A stretch of 64,000 bases of DNA from Tubulanus polymorphus (GCF_964204645.1 NC_134025.1:15532001-15596000); one strand, 5' to 3'; counted from the stretch's first letter, positions 33,507-45,168 are shown. The notes: generated by a model from the letters alone, not told the origin. Made by a program: numbers and translations.

Positions 33507-34663
33507 ACAAAACAATAATTTTGGTTTTGTCACCCGTGACAATTCATTATTTCGGTTTTATCGCCCGCGACAACTCATTATTTTGAATTTATCGCCCGCG
33601 ACAATTCATTAATTTGGTTTTGTCACCCGCGACAAATCAATATGTTGGTTTTGTCACCCACGACAATTCAATATTTTGGTTTTGTCGCCCGCGACAATTC
33701 ATTATTTTGGTTTTATCGCCCGCGACAATTCATTATTTTGGTTTTGTCGCACGCGACAATTCATTATTTTGGTTTTATCGCCCGCGACAATTTTTTTTTT
33801 GTCGCGGTTTTATCGCCTGCGACAATTCATTATTTGGTTTTATCGCCCGCAACAATTCATTAGTTTGGTTTTGTCGCCCGCGACAATTCAATATTTTGGT
33901 TTTGTCGCCCACGACAATTCAAGATTTTGGTTTTATCGCCCGCGACAATTAAATATTTTGGTTTTATCGCCCGCGACAATTCATTATTTTGGTTTTGTCA
34001 CCCGCGACAAATCAATATTTTGGTTTTGTCGCCCGCGACAATTCAATATTTTGGTTTTATCGCCAGCGACAATTGATTATTTTGGTTTTATCGCCCAGAA
34101 CAATTGATTATTTTGGTTTTATCGCCGGCAACAATTCATTAATTTGGTTTTGTCACCCGCGACAAATCAATATTTTGGTTTTGTCGCCCACGACAATTCA
34201 ATATTTTGGGTTTATCGCCCGCGACAATTCATTATTTTGGTTTTATCGCCTGCGACAATTCATTGTTTTGGTTTTGTCGCACGCCACAATTCATTATTTT
34301 GGTTTTATCGCCCGCGACAATTTTTTTTTTGTCCCGGTTTTATCGCCTGCGACACTTCAATATTTTGGTTTTATCACCTGCGACAATTCAATACTTTGGT
34401 TTTATCGCCAGCGACAATTCATTATTTTGGTTTCATCGCCCGCGACAATTCATTATTTTGGTTTTATCGCCCGCGACAATTCAATATTTTGGTTTTGTCC
34501 CACGCGACAATTCAATATTTTGGTTTTATCGCCAGCGACAATTCATTATTTTGGTTTTATCGCCTGCGACAATTCATTATTTTGGTTTTATCGCCCGCAA
34601 CAATTCATTAGTTTGGTTTTGTCGCCCGCGACAATTCAACATTTTGGTTTTGTCGCCCGCGAC
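33507..34663 (+). repeat. 31-bp minisatellite with hairpin units
   Basis: About 37 head-to-tail units of 31 bases, each combining TTTTGGTTTT, a palindromic TGTCGCCCGCGACA (or TATCGCC...) and ATTCATTA or ATTCAATA. All three plus frames are open because the unit lacks stops and 31 is not a multiple of 3. Long apparent ORFs here are therefore artefacts. Variant units repeat with a 530-base period (33601 versus 34131). Confidence 0.92.
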
Positions 34664-34739
34664 AGTACCGCGAGGATCGCATCGCGTCACAAGGTTGACC
34701 TACGTCCAGCTTTAAGTTACTGCGGAGCCCCGGAAATAA

Positions 34740-35270
34740 CTTTTTTTTCGGTCAAAAGGCCTTTTGCTTGAAAATTCTTTCGTCAGAACAAAATTTATTT
34801 TTTTCGAACCAATAATATTTTGTTCGATTAAACCAATTTGAAAAAAATCGAAAGAACGAAGTTGAAGAAACTTTTTTTCCAAACGAAAGGTTTTTCGAAC
34901 AGAATCATTTTAATTTGAACAGAATTTTCTTGTCAGAACATTAAGTTATTCGTTCGAACAAGTATATTGTAAAAAGTTTTTTCTCCGAACCGAAAGTATT
35001 AAGTATTTCGTTCAATCGAACAGAATCGTTTTCATTCAAACATTCGTTCGAAAAACATTGTTTTCGCTCAACCAAATTTTTTTTTACCGGGACAAAAAGT
35101 TTTTCATTCCAACAATAACATAGCTTTTTATTCAAACACATTTTTTTGTCAGAATGAAGAAAATTTTTGGTTCAAACAAAAAGCGTATTGTTCGATCAAA
35201 CAGAATTGTTTTCATTCGAACAAGATTTTCTTGTCGGAACATTAAGTTTTTTGGTCGAACGGCGTGTTAA
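34740..35270. repeat. Degenerate TTCGAAC-rich tandem repeat
   Basis: Irregular units with TTCGTTCGAACAGAAT, TTTTCATTCGAAC and TTTTCTTGTCAGAACA recur every 30-60 bases. No gene. The block begins right after the 31-bp minisatellite's flank. Confidence 0.6.
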
Positions 35271-35339
35271 GGTCGTTTTGGAAATTTACTCGGTCTGGTA
35301 CATTTTGGATTTCTGTGTATGTTATTTGTTAGGAAATTA

Positions 35340-35560
35340 AACAGAAGACAACTCAGGATACTACCATGCGTGACTCCACTAGTTAGATCGACTTATTCCA
35401 AGATGAGGTGTTCCGTTGATTTCGGCTACAAGTTTTCGTTCAGAGATAACTGCTGAGCCATTTGAGCGACCTATCATGGATACTGATTCCTAATAGCCTG
35501 TTTAGTAATGGTTGATGTTGTGCATTATCAAATGCTTCGTCGAAATCCACCGTTGAACAG
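35340..35560 (-). pseudogene. LINE RT fragment
   Basis: The minus frame gives VDFDEAFDNAQHQPLLNRLL and LKWLSSYL, equivalent to the F-x-KAFD-x-V-x-H-x-x-L-L RT block. One stop follows. It is closely related to the fragment at 48519-48720 (FEKAFDKVQHQRLLNKLLGK, LLKWHSSFL), so both come from one LINE family. Confidence 0.65.
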
Positions 35561-35875
35561 GATTCTAAAACTGTGCAGAGAACCCGTTATCGCTGCTTTG
35601 CAGCTATATTTTTGAATTTGAATTCGTCAAGTCTGTGATGACTTGCATATTGCGTACAGTGCGCCCTTTTAGATTATATGCTCTGCTGACGACGACGAGG
35701 AAAGTGAGTATGTGAATTTGAAATTAATAGGCCCAAGTTGCGGACCGCGGATAACAAGCTAGGGGCCAGGGCTAGGCCTAGGCCAATCCACACTGTATTC
35801 TGATTTTTATAGACATGCGGGTTTGAATATAGCCTTATGTCTATTCCAACTTGATTTGAGATCACATCAGGTGAC

Positions 35876-36250
35876 CTAATGTCTATTTCAACTTGACTTG
35901 AGAGCATTCCAGGTGGCCTAGCTCAGTAAGTTTTGGAGGGACATACCTGATAGAAACATTGATTTTCAATCCTTTCTTCACTTTAATGTTTAACAATATG
36001 TTTCCATGACTACTAACTGAAATTTGGTTTTTAGGCATGGAAACATATTGTTAAACTTTCAAATCATGGAGTCCCTTTTCTCTCATGAACCCCTTTCAAT
36101 GCAGACTTTATGCAATCTCTGCAATGAAGTGAAAAATGGATTAGAAATCATTTAGGTCCACTGCCAGTGCTTCTATCAGGTATGTACCTCCAAAACTGAC
36201 TGAGCTAGGCCACCTGGAATGCTTTCAAGTCAAGTTGAAATAGATATTAG
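35876..36250. mobile_element. Fold-back MITE
   Basis: Two arms of about 85 bases are inverted copies: CTAATGTCTATTTCAACTTG and GCATTCCAGGTGGCCTAGCT at the left, their complements at the right. They enclose a second inner inverted repeat (CATGGAAACATATTG). No coding capacity. A further degenerate copy of the arm begins at 35834. Confidence 0.75.
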
Positions 36251-37185
36251 CACGGTCAGAGTTGATGGTAGTCAGTAACCTGTATGTGGTTTAGTTTCAT
36301 GCTTACCACCAACGATTAGGTAACTAAGTTGATGATACATACCCGATTAAAGCCTTTAGGTCAGGACCAGCAGAAAGGAATGGCAGTTAACCCACTAACA
36401 AACCGGCTCCGGTTAGGGCCACGCCTACCTACGCTTATGGGCTAGGGTTAAGTGAGGCTATTGATAAACTTTCAACCAGCTAGCAGTTATGTAATGTAAC
36501 TCACTGGGCAGTATACTATTTTTTCGTTTGGTTTCGAATCCCAATATCAAAGTCTGAAATCCACTGTATAAAGGCATATGGGACCCTACTCCATGATCGC
36601 AGCTGTTGCACTCCGTTTACAAACTCCGTAAACATAGCCGTGTCGTTATCCTAAAGTACTGATTGGTAATCCATTTTAAACTGGTTGAAGGATAATCCAA
36701 AAGTCTGGAAGCTTACCTCCTTTAGCCTGTTCATAATATTAACATAAGCAGGCTATACTTACGCCGTGATGATGTTAGGCTACCTCCTGTTTTTGAAGGA
36801 AAATCATTGAAACCATCATACGTAAGGCCTTCTTACGAGTCTAGGTCTTCATAGCAAAGAATCTTGAGCTGAAGATTCACAAGTCTGACTGGAACTATTT
36901 CCTTTTTCAGGTGATCATAGTTATGCCAAGACGAAAGACACCAGCCCAAGTGGCCAGAGATTTCATAAAATGTGGGGCGGACCCCTAAAATGTTTTTGTA
37001 GAAAGGTTGACGCTAAAATAGGTAAGACTTTCCGGAACCTGTGCATGATACTATGGCAGCAGTTGACCTAAGTACTGTGCGCATGATGTACAATAGAATT
37101 TTTTTAACAATACAACTTTGACAACGATCGTAAATCGTCAACTAAAGAAATTAATTGACACAAATCAGTTCCCCAAACTTTCCCT
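36251..37185. other. Non-coding stretch
   Basis: No gene was supported. A short ATG frame at 36923 (MPRRKTPAQVARDF) ends within 20 codons and has no splice context I trust. Confidence 0.4.
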
Positions 37186-37377
37186 CTATTTATTTTTCGA
37201 AGCTCTACCAAATCCATGCATGTTAGGCTTAAAAACTACCTCGCCCACTGGCTGGGAAATACGGTAATGTATTGTGGTAGTGAATTTCCAAGTTTTAATA
37301 TGCCAAGTTTTAATAAGGTCGCCTTTGATTCTTTCGTGCCCCAGAACGTTTAGGCAATCTATATTTTCTTGCTCCAT
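37186..37377 (-). pseudogene. Possible LINE ORF2 C-terminal scrap
   Basis: The minus frame from an ATG at 37377 has EQENIDCLNVLGHERIKGDL followed by IKTW, like the R-x-R-GDLI-x-T/V-x-K segment after the RT in several LINEs. The rest is unlike known families. It might also be an unidentified exon. Confidence 0.25.
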
Positions 37378-37554
37378 TTTATCAATTGTCCCGCTTAGGA
37401 CTTATCGTCCGTTTGTCCATAGATGGAATCTAGTTATATTGGGAAGTTTTGAAGTCCTAAGTACACAAAGACCCGAAAGAAACATATCTACAGTACTTTA
37501 TATCTTTTAAGTGAATCATACTGAGTATCTAGTGATGCATATAAAAGTCAGTAA

Positions 37555-38280
37555 GACTCTCTAGAAAAGATATATTCTTTGCATTTTCTTACTAAATTAT
37601 ATGGAATATTCAGTCGTAAATGACCTCCTCTACAGTAAAGTTTGATTGTTGAAACCTTGCAGAAAACAGGCAAAATCGAACTGTATTGTATTAGATACGC
37701 ATATGAGCTTGATTCAATCTTTTTCTGCTGTAAGCAGTCTTCTAGTGGCAGTTTTTTGGGAAAATGTCCAGAAGCAATTCTCTTTATCAACTTTAATGCG
37801 TGTTCAGTAATCGATATCTAACTCCGCTGATTTATTTTTCAGTACCGATACACGTCGATGAATGTGCATGTTAGCTGTGCCGCTGATGTACCTGCTGGAT
37901 CAAGTGACGAACACCAATGCCAAAAAATCGTCTCGGTAAGCTGCTGTTTAACTTGAATTATACAGAGCTTTAATTAAGGTCTAATGTAGACAAGCTTCTC
38001 CATATATATAAGAGCCCTTGTACAAAACAACTTTTAGGATGTCGATGGTTACCTTGCATTTTTCTAATCATTATGATTGAAAGTTTAGTTCCGTTTGTAG
38101 ATATTTTCTAGTACTGAAAGACTTGTACGAAAAGTTGAAATTTATAAAAGTCCCCTAGTACAGAAAGACCCCTTAGACAAGATATGTTCTATGCATTTTC
38201 TTACTAAATGATATAGGATATTTAGTGTATGACCTCTTCTACAGTAAAGATAGATTCTTGAAACCAATCAATACCTTGCA
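37555..38280. repeat. Diverged direct duplication
   Basis: 37560-37660 and 38165-38265 share GCATTTTCTTACTAAAT, GACCTC-TCTACAGTAAAG and TTGAAACC in order. Between them are CTAGTACAGAAAGAC- and AGTACACAAAG-type short repeats. No gene. Confidence 0.55.
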
Positions 38281-39065
38281 CTTTACTAATCATTATGACA
38301 GTGTTTAGTTCTGTTAGTGGATACGGCCTAGTACAGAAAGACTCATTTGAACAAATTAATACTTTTTTATCATGACAACTGAGACTGAGTACCCACTTGT
38401 GCAGAAAATCCTGTTAGAAAAATGTCTACTGATCTCATTTTTTTTCCAGTAAATGTGTCCATTGACTGAGTGTTTTGATGACATATACAAATGACCCTAA
38501 GTACACAAAGTCTCACTCAAATGCACTGAGAATCTTCAGACCTTTCACAAACCAAAACGAAATTGGTAAGGTATCTTCTATGTGGTTGTGATAGTGATAA
38601 TGATATTTTAAGGAACTAGGGGTCCAGGGACACCATGCCCACTTGGGAAGTGGTTTCAAATGCTCAACAATCTAACAATTTCAATATTCAATGCCCCCCT
38701 GGTGACCATATACAAAAACCAATGACCTTGAAACTCACCACAATCATAGAATATGTCAGCAGCTATGATTTTGAAATTGATTGTGATAACAATATATGCT
38801 TCGTATAGACTACAACATGAGCTACAACTTTGCAATTGATTGTGGTAACAAAATATGTGTAGGTACAAATATAATATAGAAATACCAAATTATTGTATTA
38901 TTCAACGCCCCCTGTTGACCATATGCAAAACCCAATGACCTTGAAACTCACCACAATCATAGAACATGTCATGAACTACAACTTTGCAATTGATCATGGT
39001 AACAAAATATCCCTTGGAACCAATCTAATAAGGAAATACCAAGTTCTACTATTCAACGCCCCCTG

Positions 39066-39725
39066 TGTCACGAGTAATGTGACCGGATGCCTCAATACAA
39101 AAAAATACGGAAGCCGGATTTCAAAAACGAATATAAATTTATCACACTATGTACATCAGATTCATAATTCGTACAACGAAGAATAAGAATACTCGGCACT
39201 GGCTACCGACGAACGACGAACGATGATGAATTAGACACTCGGCACTGGCAACCGACGAACGACGAACGATGATGAATTAGACACTCGGCACTTGCAACTG
39301 ACGAACGACGAACGGAACGACGAACGATGAATTAGACACTCGGCACTGGCAGCCGACGAACGACGAACGATGAATTAGACACTCGGCACTGGCAGCCGAC
39401 GACGAACAAGATATTCGGCACTGGCAGCTGACGAACAAAACACGCGGCGCTGGCAGCCGACGATTACGATATCGGTTGAGTACCCACCATTACGGGTCGA
39501 TACCGGACCGGCACTTGCCGCCGGAAACTAGTATACCATCGTACACTAAACACTATAAAATATAAGCCCACGACGCGACCACAGGGCGAAATGCCTTTAA
39601 CAAATCGAACCAAGCAAATATATAATACCCATTATTGTAACGGGTCAAAGAATATGAAAGACATCGGCAGAGTGAAGGATATAAACTACCCTACCGAGTT
39701 ACACGAAACGCATTCGGTCGTGACA
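39066..39725. mobile_element. Solo LTR inserted in copy A
   Basis: A 660-base insertion begins TGTCACGAG and ends CGGTCGTGACA, so it has TG...CA ends with an 8-base inverted TGTCACGA. It splits the phrase CGCCCCCTG|GTGACC, intact in other modules. Flanks CCCTG and GCCTG form a nearly perfect 5-base duplication. A TATAAAATATAAG box lies at about 39554. No internal coding region. Confidence 0.7.
39190..39460. repeat. 46-bp minisatellite inside the solo LTR
   Basis: About seven units built from ACTCGGCACTGGCAGCCGAC and GAACGACGAACGATGAATTA, with unit length drifting from about 46 bases by loss or gain of GACGAAC submotifs. Confidence 0.8.
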
Positions 39726-40715
39726 GCCTGGTGACCATATAGAATAACTTATGTCCTTGAAACTCACCACAATCATAGACGATGTCATGAGCTACAACTT
39801 TGTAATTGATTGTGGTAACAAAATATGCGTAGGTACAATACAGTAATACTATAATAGGCCTATAGAAATACTAAGTTATTGTATTATTCAATGCCCCCTG
39901 GTGGCCGTATACAAAAAGCAATGACCTTGAAACTGACCAAATTCATAGAAAACGTTATGAGCTGCAACTTTAAAATACAATGTGGTGACGCTTAGGTATC
40001 AATATAATGTGGAAAAACTTTTTCCCACCTACGAATGAGTACTGATGACGCCAAGATGGCTGCAAATTGCGCCATAATTGGCTGATAAAAAATACATGTC
40101 TCAGGTATAAAACATCCCTTTCCAAAGAATACCCATCACAAATTGCAATGAGAAATGGCAAACCAGTAGGAAGCTACAGGACTCAGAATTTGGGTCAAAA
40201 TTTACATTTTTGGCCACTAAAAAGGTCATAGGACGGCCATCTTTAGTCCGATCGACCCAATTTTTCTTATGTTGATGGGCCCTTGGGGGATTCAAATATA
40301 TACGCACAATCAAGGTAATTGATAAAAGCGTCTTCAAAATTCCTCGAAAACTTCAAAAATGTGTAAAGTGCTGATTTTGGCGAAACAACAATGGCTGCCA
40401 GTAGGCCATCTTGAATCTGACAGGGCCAGTTTTTGGCCTGAAGATGTGTCTAGGGTAGATACATGTATAAACCAAATATCAAGACATTACCTAGAAGTGT
40501 CTTCAAAACTTCCCAAAATAACTGCATTCCGTCTACGGACGGACGACGGACGAAAAGTGAACGCAAAAGCCCGCTGGGACTAAAGTCCCAAGTGAGCTAA
40601 AAATATATGTCTTTAGTTTTATTACTTGCCCTTCAGGTAGTTTATTCAACAGATGTACAAATGAATTTTTAAATGGAAATCTTGTGGGAAGTAACACTTG
40701 TAAGATTTATTGCAG

Positions 40716-43097
40716 GATCACCAGTCAAAGCAGAAAATTTACCGTCAAAAAGGAAGAAAGAGTTTTTTTATCCAAGACCATCAAAATATCTGAATACAGG
40801 AAACTACCCAGATAATGTCAGAAATACAGTGATAAATTACTGCATTACTTCGAACAAAGAGCCATCCGTTTCCAAAAACTGATCTTAAGACTGCAATATA
40901 TGATCATGACTATCTACCAGTTGCTTATAGTCAGTATTGGGTCCACCATACTAACAAGGTAGACTTATGAACTAGGGGTCCAGGGACACCATGCCCACTT
41001 GGGAAGTGGTTTCAAATGCTCAACAATCTAACAATTTCAATATTCAACGCCCCCTGGTGACCATTTACAAAAACCAATGACCTTGAAACTCACCACAATC
41101 ATAGAACATGTCAGCAGCTACGATTTTGTAATTGATTGTGATAACAAAATATGCCTCGTTACCAATTTAATATGGAAATACTAAGTCATTTTACTATTCA
41201 ACGCCCCCTGGTGACCATATTCAAAACCCAATGACCTCGAAACTCACCACAATCATATAACATGTCATGGACTACAACTTTGCAATTGATAATGGTAACA
41301 AAATATGCCTAGGTACCAATATAATAAGGAAATACTAAGTTATTCTACTATTCAACGCCCCCTGGTGACCATATAGAAAAACTAATGTCCTTAAAACTCG
41401 CAACAATCATAGATGATGTCATGAGCTACAACTTTCCAATTGATTGTGGTTACAAAATATGCATAGGTACGAATATAATAAAGAAATGCTAAGATATTGT
41501 ATTATTCAACGCCCCCTGGTGGCCATATACAAAATCCAATTACCTTGAAACTCACCACAATCATAGAACACGTTATGAGCTACAACTTTCTAATTGATTG
41601 TGGTAGCAAAATACGCTTAGGTATCAATATAATGTGGAAAAACTTTTTCCCACTTACGAATGAGTACTGGTGACACAAAGATGGCCGCCAATTGCGTCAT
41701 AATTGGCTGATGAAAAATACCTGTCTCAGGTATAAAACATCCCTTTCCATAGAATACCAATCACAAATTGCAATGAGAAATGGCAAACCAGTAGGAAGCT
41801 ACAGGACTCAGAATTCGGGCCAAAATTAACATTTTTGGGCACTAAAAAGGTCATAGGACGGCCATCTTGAGTCCGACCAACCCAATTTTTGTTATGTTGA
41901 TGGGCCCTGGGGGGATTCACATATATCCGAAAGACCAAGGTAATTGATCAAAGCGTCTTCAAAATTTCCCTCAAAAAGTTCAAAAATGTATAAAAAGTGC
42001 TGATTTTGGCGAACAACAATGGCTGCTAGTCGGCCATCTTTATTCTGACAGGGCCAGTTTTTGGGCTGAAGATGTTTCTAGGGTAGATACATGTGTAACC
42101 CAAATATCAAGACATTACCTTGAAGCGTCTTCAAAACTTCCCAAAATAACTGGATTCCGTCTACGGACGGACGGATGCTACGACGGACGAACGACGGACG
42201 AAAAGTGAACGCAATAGCCCGCTGGGACTAAAGTCTCAAGTGGGATAAAAATAGGCATTTTCCTCGTAAAAATTTAATTACTTGCAATAGGGAAGGGGCA
42301 TCATTTAGCCTCATACCTTGGAGGAACATGAAATAACTATAATAATTTGAAAACTCATTGAGGCATTCGTCTTTTATCAACAGCTATCTGAAGTGGAAGC
42401 ACAGAGACTTGAAAAAAAAAAACAAAAGGGCAAAGCGACTGTAAACTGTGGCACTCAGAACGATCATGGCGTCTAACGGCTTCAAATTTTGGTGAAATCG
42501 TGAAAGCTACTCACAGGAAAAACAAACTAAAATTTGCAGAAAGATTGATAAATCCAACGCCATTTAATTCTCCAGCCATTATTCATGGGAAGATATATGA
42601 AGCCAAAGCGATAAGAAAGTTTGAAAAGTTGAAAAACATTAATGTCGTTCCTGCTGGACTTTTTGTTCAACCAGATATTACGTTTTTAGAAGCCAGCCCC
42701 GATGGGCTTATTGGGGAGGATACTATTATTGAAGTAAAGTGTCCTTTTGTTGCCAGAAACTCGAAAATAGTAGCCAGAGAAAGGGTATTCAAGTTTCTAG
42801 AAAAAATCGAATTTGGTATGAGGTTAAAGGGAAACCACAATTACTACCATCAGGTCCAGGGCCAACTTTATCTTTCAAAGCAAAAAACTTTTTGGTGGTT
42901 TCCCTCTTTTTTTGTGATGAGAAATTGAAAAAAAACAAGCTTTCCAAATTGTCCAGATCCGTTGAGGAATTGATGGGGGGGGGTTGGAAGGTTTGCTGTG
43001 TCTGGCAGTATGTTTCGGCTCACAATAGTATTTTAGCATGCGACGGTACTTCGGCAAAGAATTTCGTTATATGCTGCCATCTGGTATTGCCAATATA
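40716..43097 (+). pseudogene. YqaJ-family nuclease gene, two exons, disrupted
   Basis: Exon 1 (40716-40958) follows TTTATTGCAG and reads RKKEFFYPRPSKYLNTGNYP, then after a frameshift near 40876 KTDLKTAIYDHDYLPVAY, with donor AACAAG|GTAGAC. Exon 2 (42384-43097) follows TTTTATCAACAG and has LWHSERSWRLTASNFGEIV, FLEASPDGLIGEDTIIEVKC and YYHQVQGQLYLS. These match the YqaJ fold of the PD-(D/E)XK nuclease superfamily: D in SPDG and E-x-K in EVK are the likely metal-binding residues. Exon 2's frame breaks near 42925. In animals such genes are mostly carried by transposons. The intron holds repeat copy B. A THAP transposase gene converges from the right. Confidence 0.78.
40972..42250 (+). mobile_element. 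Composite repeat family, copy B
   Basis: Same start (AACTAGGGGTCCAGGGACAC), four CAACGCCCCCTGGTGACC modules (41048, 41202, 41353, 41508) and the same tail as copy A through GCTGGGACTAAAGTCTCAAG. It lies wholly within the intron of the YqaJ gene. Confidence 0.75.
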
Positions 43098-43242
43098 AAC
43101 TAGTGTGTAAAAATAACCAGTTCGTGCTGCCATCTAGAATTGAAACAAGGCTGTTGAGGAAATCATGCTGGGAACCCCCACTTTGAGTTTAGTGCCTATG
43201 TTGAAGTTTAGCTGCAATTTCAGTAATTAACAGAAATTTATT

Positions 43243-44396
43243 TCAAAAGTCCCGCTTTTTTTCATAATCCCTAGTTCCCATCCCTGGTATAACTCGCGTA
43301 GATGGAAAGCGTTTACCAAAATTAATTGGCATGTAAGAAATTACTTCACTTTTCTCCAGCCATATATTCAATTCTTTGAATTGGTGATGCATGAAATTAA
43401 TCCACAAAACAAAAATCCTACTGACTGTCATTTTATTGATTCAGAAGAAAATTTCGAGTTCTTCCTCATCTTTACAAAGCCTAAGTTAAATCAATGTAAG
43501 AAAAAACTGATCTCTGGGAGGCAAGACTGATCTTACACTTATATTATGAGCAGCAGGACCAAGTATAGTAAACATTAAGTTAAAATGTTTAATTCATCAA
43601 AGCCAGTATAACAATTAATGATATTTGGATCATTTTCATAATCATCTACACTCATACGACACATTTAATTGGTTGACAAATTGCATGTGACACTCGCATC
43701 ATTTGTGTTTGGAGAGTCCTTTATTTCAAGTTCTGCGGAAGTCTCAGGTGCATCAGGTCCAGTCACCACTTCAACCTCTAAGGCTGGGTTTTCTTGAATG
43801 TCTGGAAATTCGATTTTCCTTCTCTTTTTAAGTCGTTCATCTCTCTGACTTGCTAGATGGTAACTTTTTCTTACTTAATACAAACAGTGACGGAACTGCA
43901 TCATCTTTCAGTCATTTTATCTCGCCTCAAATCAAAATAAATGGGCAATTATGTGGTTTTTATTAAAATAATTGCTTGTTGTCATATAAAGATAGTAATC
44001 ATTGGCAGTTATGTAAAATAGTGTGATTTTTAAAGATTTACACTCTATTTCCTCCTTATAATATATAAGTGAACTCTTATGAAATTATTGAACCATTAAT
44101 GATCTAAATATACACAAGATTTGAAATCAGATTATTTAGAGTATTCTTACCTATAAGACCTGAAGGTCGAAAATCTGTCTCTAAAAAGTGCTTATGGCAG
44201 AAGGTCGAAAATCTGTCTCTAAAAAGTGCTTATGGCAGACAATTGATGACTTTCTTGGTGTCCATAATTTCTTGGTCTTGAACTGATCTACCCTCTTAAT
44301 GGCTACGATCCATTTATTCAGCAATACAGGATTGTCATGTGGAAATCTATGGCCACCAGTTCCGTTACAAAGCGGTACAGCACAGTAGTTTGGCAT
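43243..44396 (-). pseudogene. THAP-DDE transposase, catalytic part missing
   Basis: ATG at 44396 starts a THAP zinc finger: MPNYCAVPLCNGTGGHRFP, KLWTPRKSSIVCHKHFLETD (C2CH ligands visible), with a good donor at 44150 (ATAG|GTAAGA). A linker at about 43870-43670 has HLASQRDERLKKRRKIEFPD and an acidic run. Further left come DPNIINCYTGFDELNIL, then TVSRIFVLWINFMHHQFKEL and KSEVISYMPINFGKRFPSTR, the helix-turn-helix block preceding the DDE_Tnp_4 catalytic core. The core itself is absent. A 38-base tandem duplication shifts the THAP exon. With the YqaJ gene this resembles the two-gene set I recall for ISL2EU elements. Confidence 0.75.
44163..44238. repeat. 38-bp tandem duplication in the THAP exon
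   Basis: AAGGTCGAAAATCTGTCTCT and the next 18 bases occur twice without spacer. The length is not a multiple of three, so it shifts the frame between the zinc finger and the splice donor. Confidence 0.92.
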
Positions 44397-44759
44397 CTGA
44401 ACTCTCTTAAGGTCAGAAATAGATCTAATCGCGTATAATTCATGAGTAAATCTAGAAAATGTTCCGCTCTTAAATACCAGGAAGTAAACAGGAAGTGGAT
44501 TCAACCACTCATAAGACAGTGGCGCCATCTGTTGATTAAGTAATGTTACTTCCCCATTGAATTAGATAGAACAAGGCATCTACGTCCCCCGCGACCCCTG
44601 AAGACCCTGATCTTTCTTATCCAAAAATCATTAATATCATCATGTCATTAATAGTGAGTAAAATGTTACCCAGAAAATCAAAATGTCCTTTACTATAGTG
44701 GCGATTTAAAATGAGCAACACAGATAATTTCTTTGTATTATCTATGGACCTAGCACCAG
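44397..44759. other. Non-coding stretch
   Basis: The THAP frame extends upstream of its ATG to 44528, but that part has no THAP similarity and is taken as 5' UTR or intron. Otherwise nothing was recognised. Confidence 0.4.
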
Positions 44760-44866
44760 GGCCCAGTTTCACAAAAAGGATTAAGGCCTAAATCGATTTG
44801 AGATAAACTGAATTAATGAAGATATTAAATCAATTTGGGAGATAAATCTTTTTGTGAAACTGGGCC
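44760..44866. mobile_element. Short MITE
   Basis: 107 bases with terminal inverted repeats GGCCCAGTTTCACAAAAAG, the right end being TTTTTGTGAAACTGGGCC. No coding. The arms fold over most of the element. Confidence 0.8.
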
Positions 44867-44922
44867 AAGGGTAATAGTTAGAAATGTTGTGGAGTGGTTG
44901 AAATCATGTAATGAACAAATAC

Positions 44923-45053
44923 CCTTTTTTAGTGGTTTCCTTGAAAGTGTTGATCATGAATTTCCAGCGACGACCATGGCCTTTTGATGTTGCGACTTTT
45001 GAAAATAGACGTTCCCAATTCAGGATTCTTCTTTCTCGAGCCATTCTTTTCAT
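44923..45053 (-). CDS. Weak exon candidate
   Basis: An open 131-base block lies between TTTTTCACAG|ATGAAAAG and AAAAAGG|GTATTTG. It reads MKRMARERRILNWERLFSKV, then basic residues. Composition is basic and low in diversity, and I recognise no family. Splice signals are its only support. Confidence 0.2.
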
Positions 45054-45168
45054 CTGTGAAAAATAACCAGTAACTAAGTGATTAATAAAGGCCAATGGTA
45101 TGAGCAGTTGATAACTGGGTGGTAAGCAGTTGAGATGGGCCGTCCTACTAAAGCATATTCTATTCACG

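Larger units (their letters stand above)
38612..40600 (+). mobile_element. Composite repeat family, copy A
   Basis: The element starts at AACTAGGGGTCCAGGGACAC and ends at CTGGGACTAAAGTCCCAAGT. Near both ends is CCCACTTGGGA in inverted arrangement, suggesting a DNA transposon. Inside are tandem modules of about 150-215 bases starting CAACGCCCCCTGGTGACC (38690, 38906, 39055, 39887), then a unique tail. A solo LTR (39066-39725) interrupts the third module. No transposase was found. Confidence 0.65.

Noticed and set aside
33614-34771. Long overlapping open frames encoding WFYRPRQF-type repeats
   Set aside because: They are produced by the 31-bp minisatellite, which lacks stop codons in all plus frames; no start or splice context.
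36923-36985. Short ATG frame MPRRKTPAQVARDF as a possible first exon
   Set aside because: It ends quickly and the downstream donor is not convincing; no family match.
33507-39460. CRISPR-like appearance of tandem repeats
   Set aside because: Units are contiguous without unique spacers and the window is eukaryotic.
40101-41938. Similar small minus-strand ORFs in repeat copies A and B (FVMGILWKGMFYT ends)
   Set aside because: They lie in the shared tail of the repeat family and their similarity follows from DNA identity; the frames differ in length and the third copy does not keep the frame.
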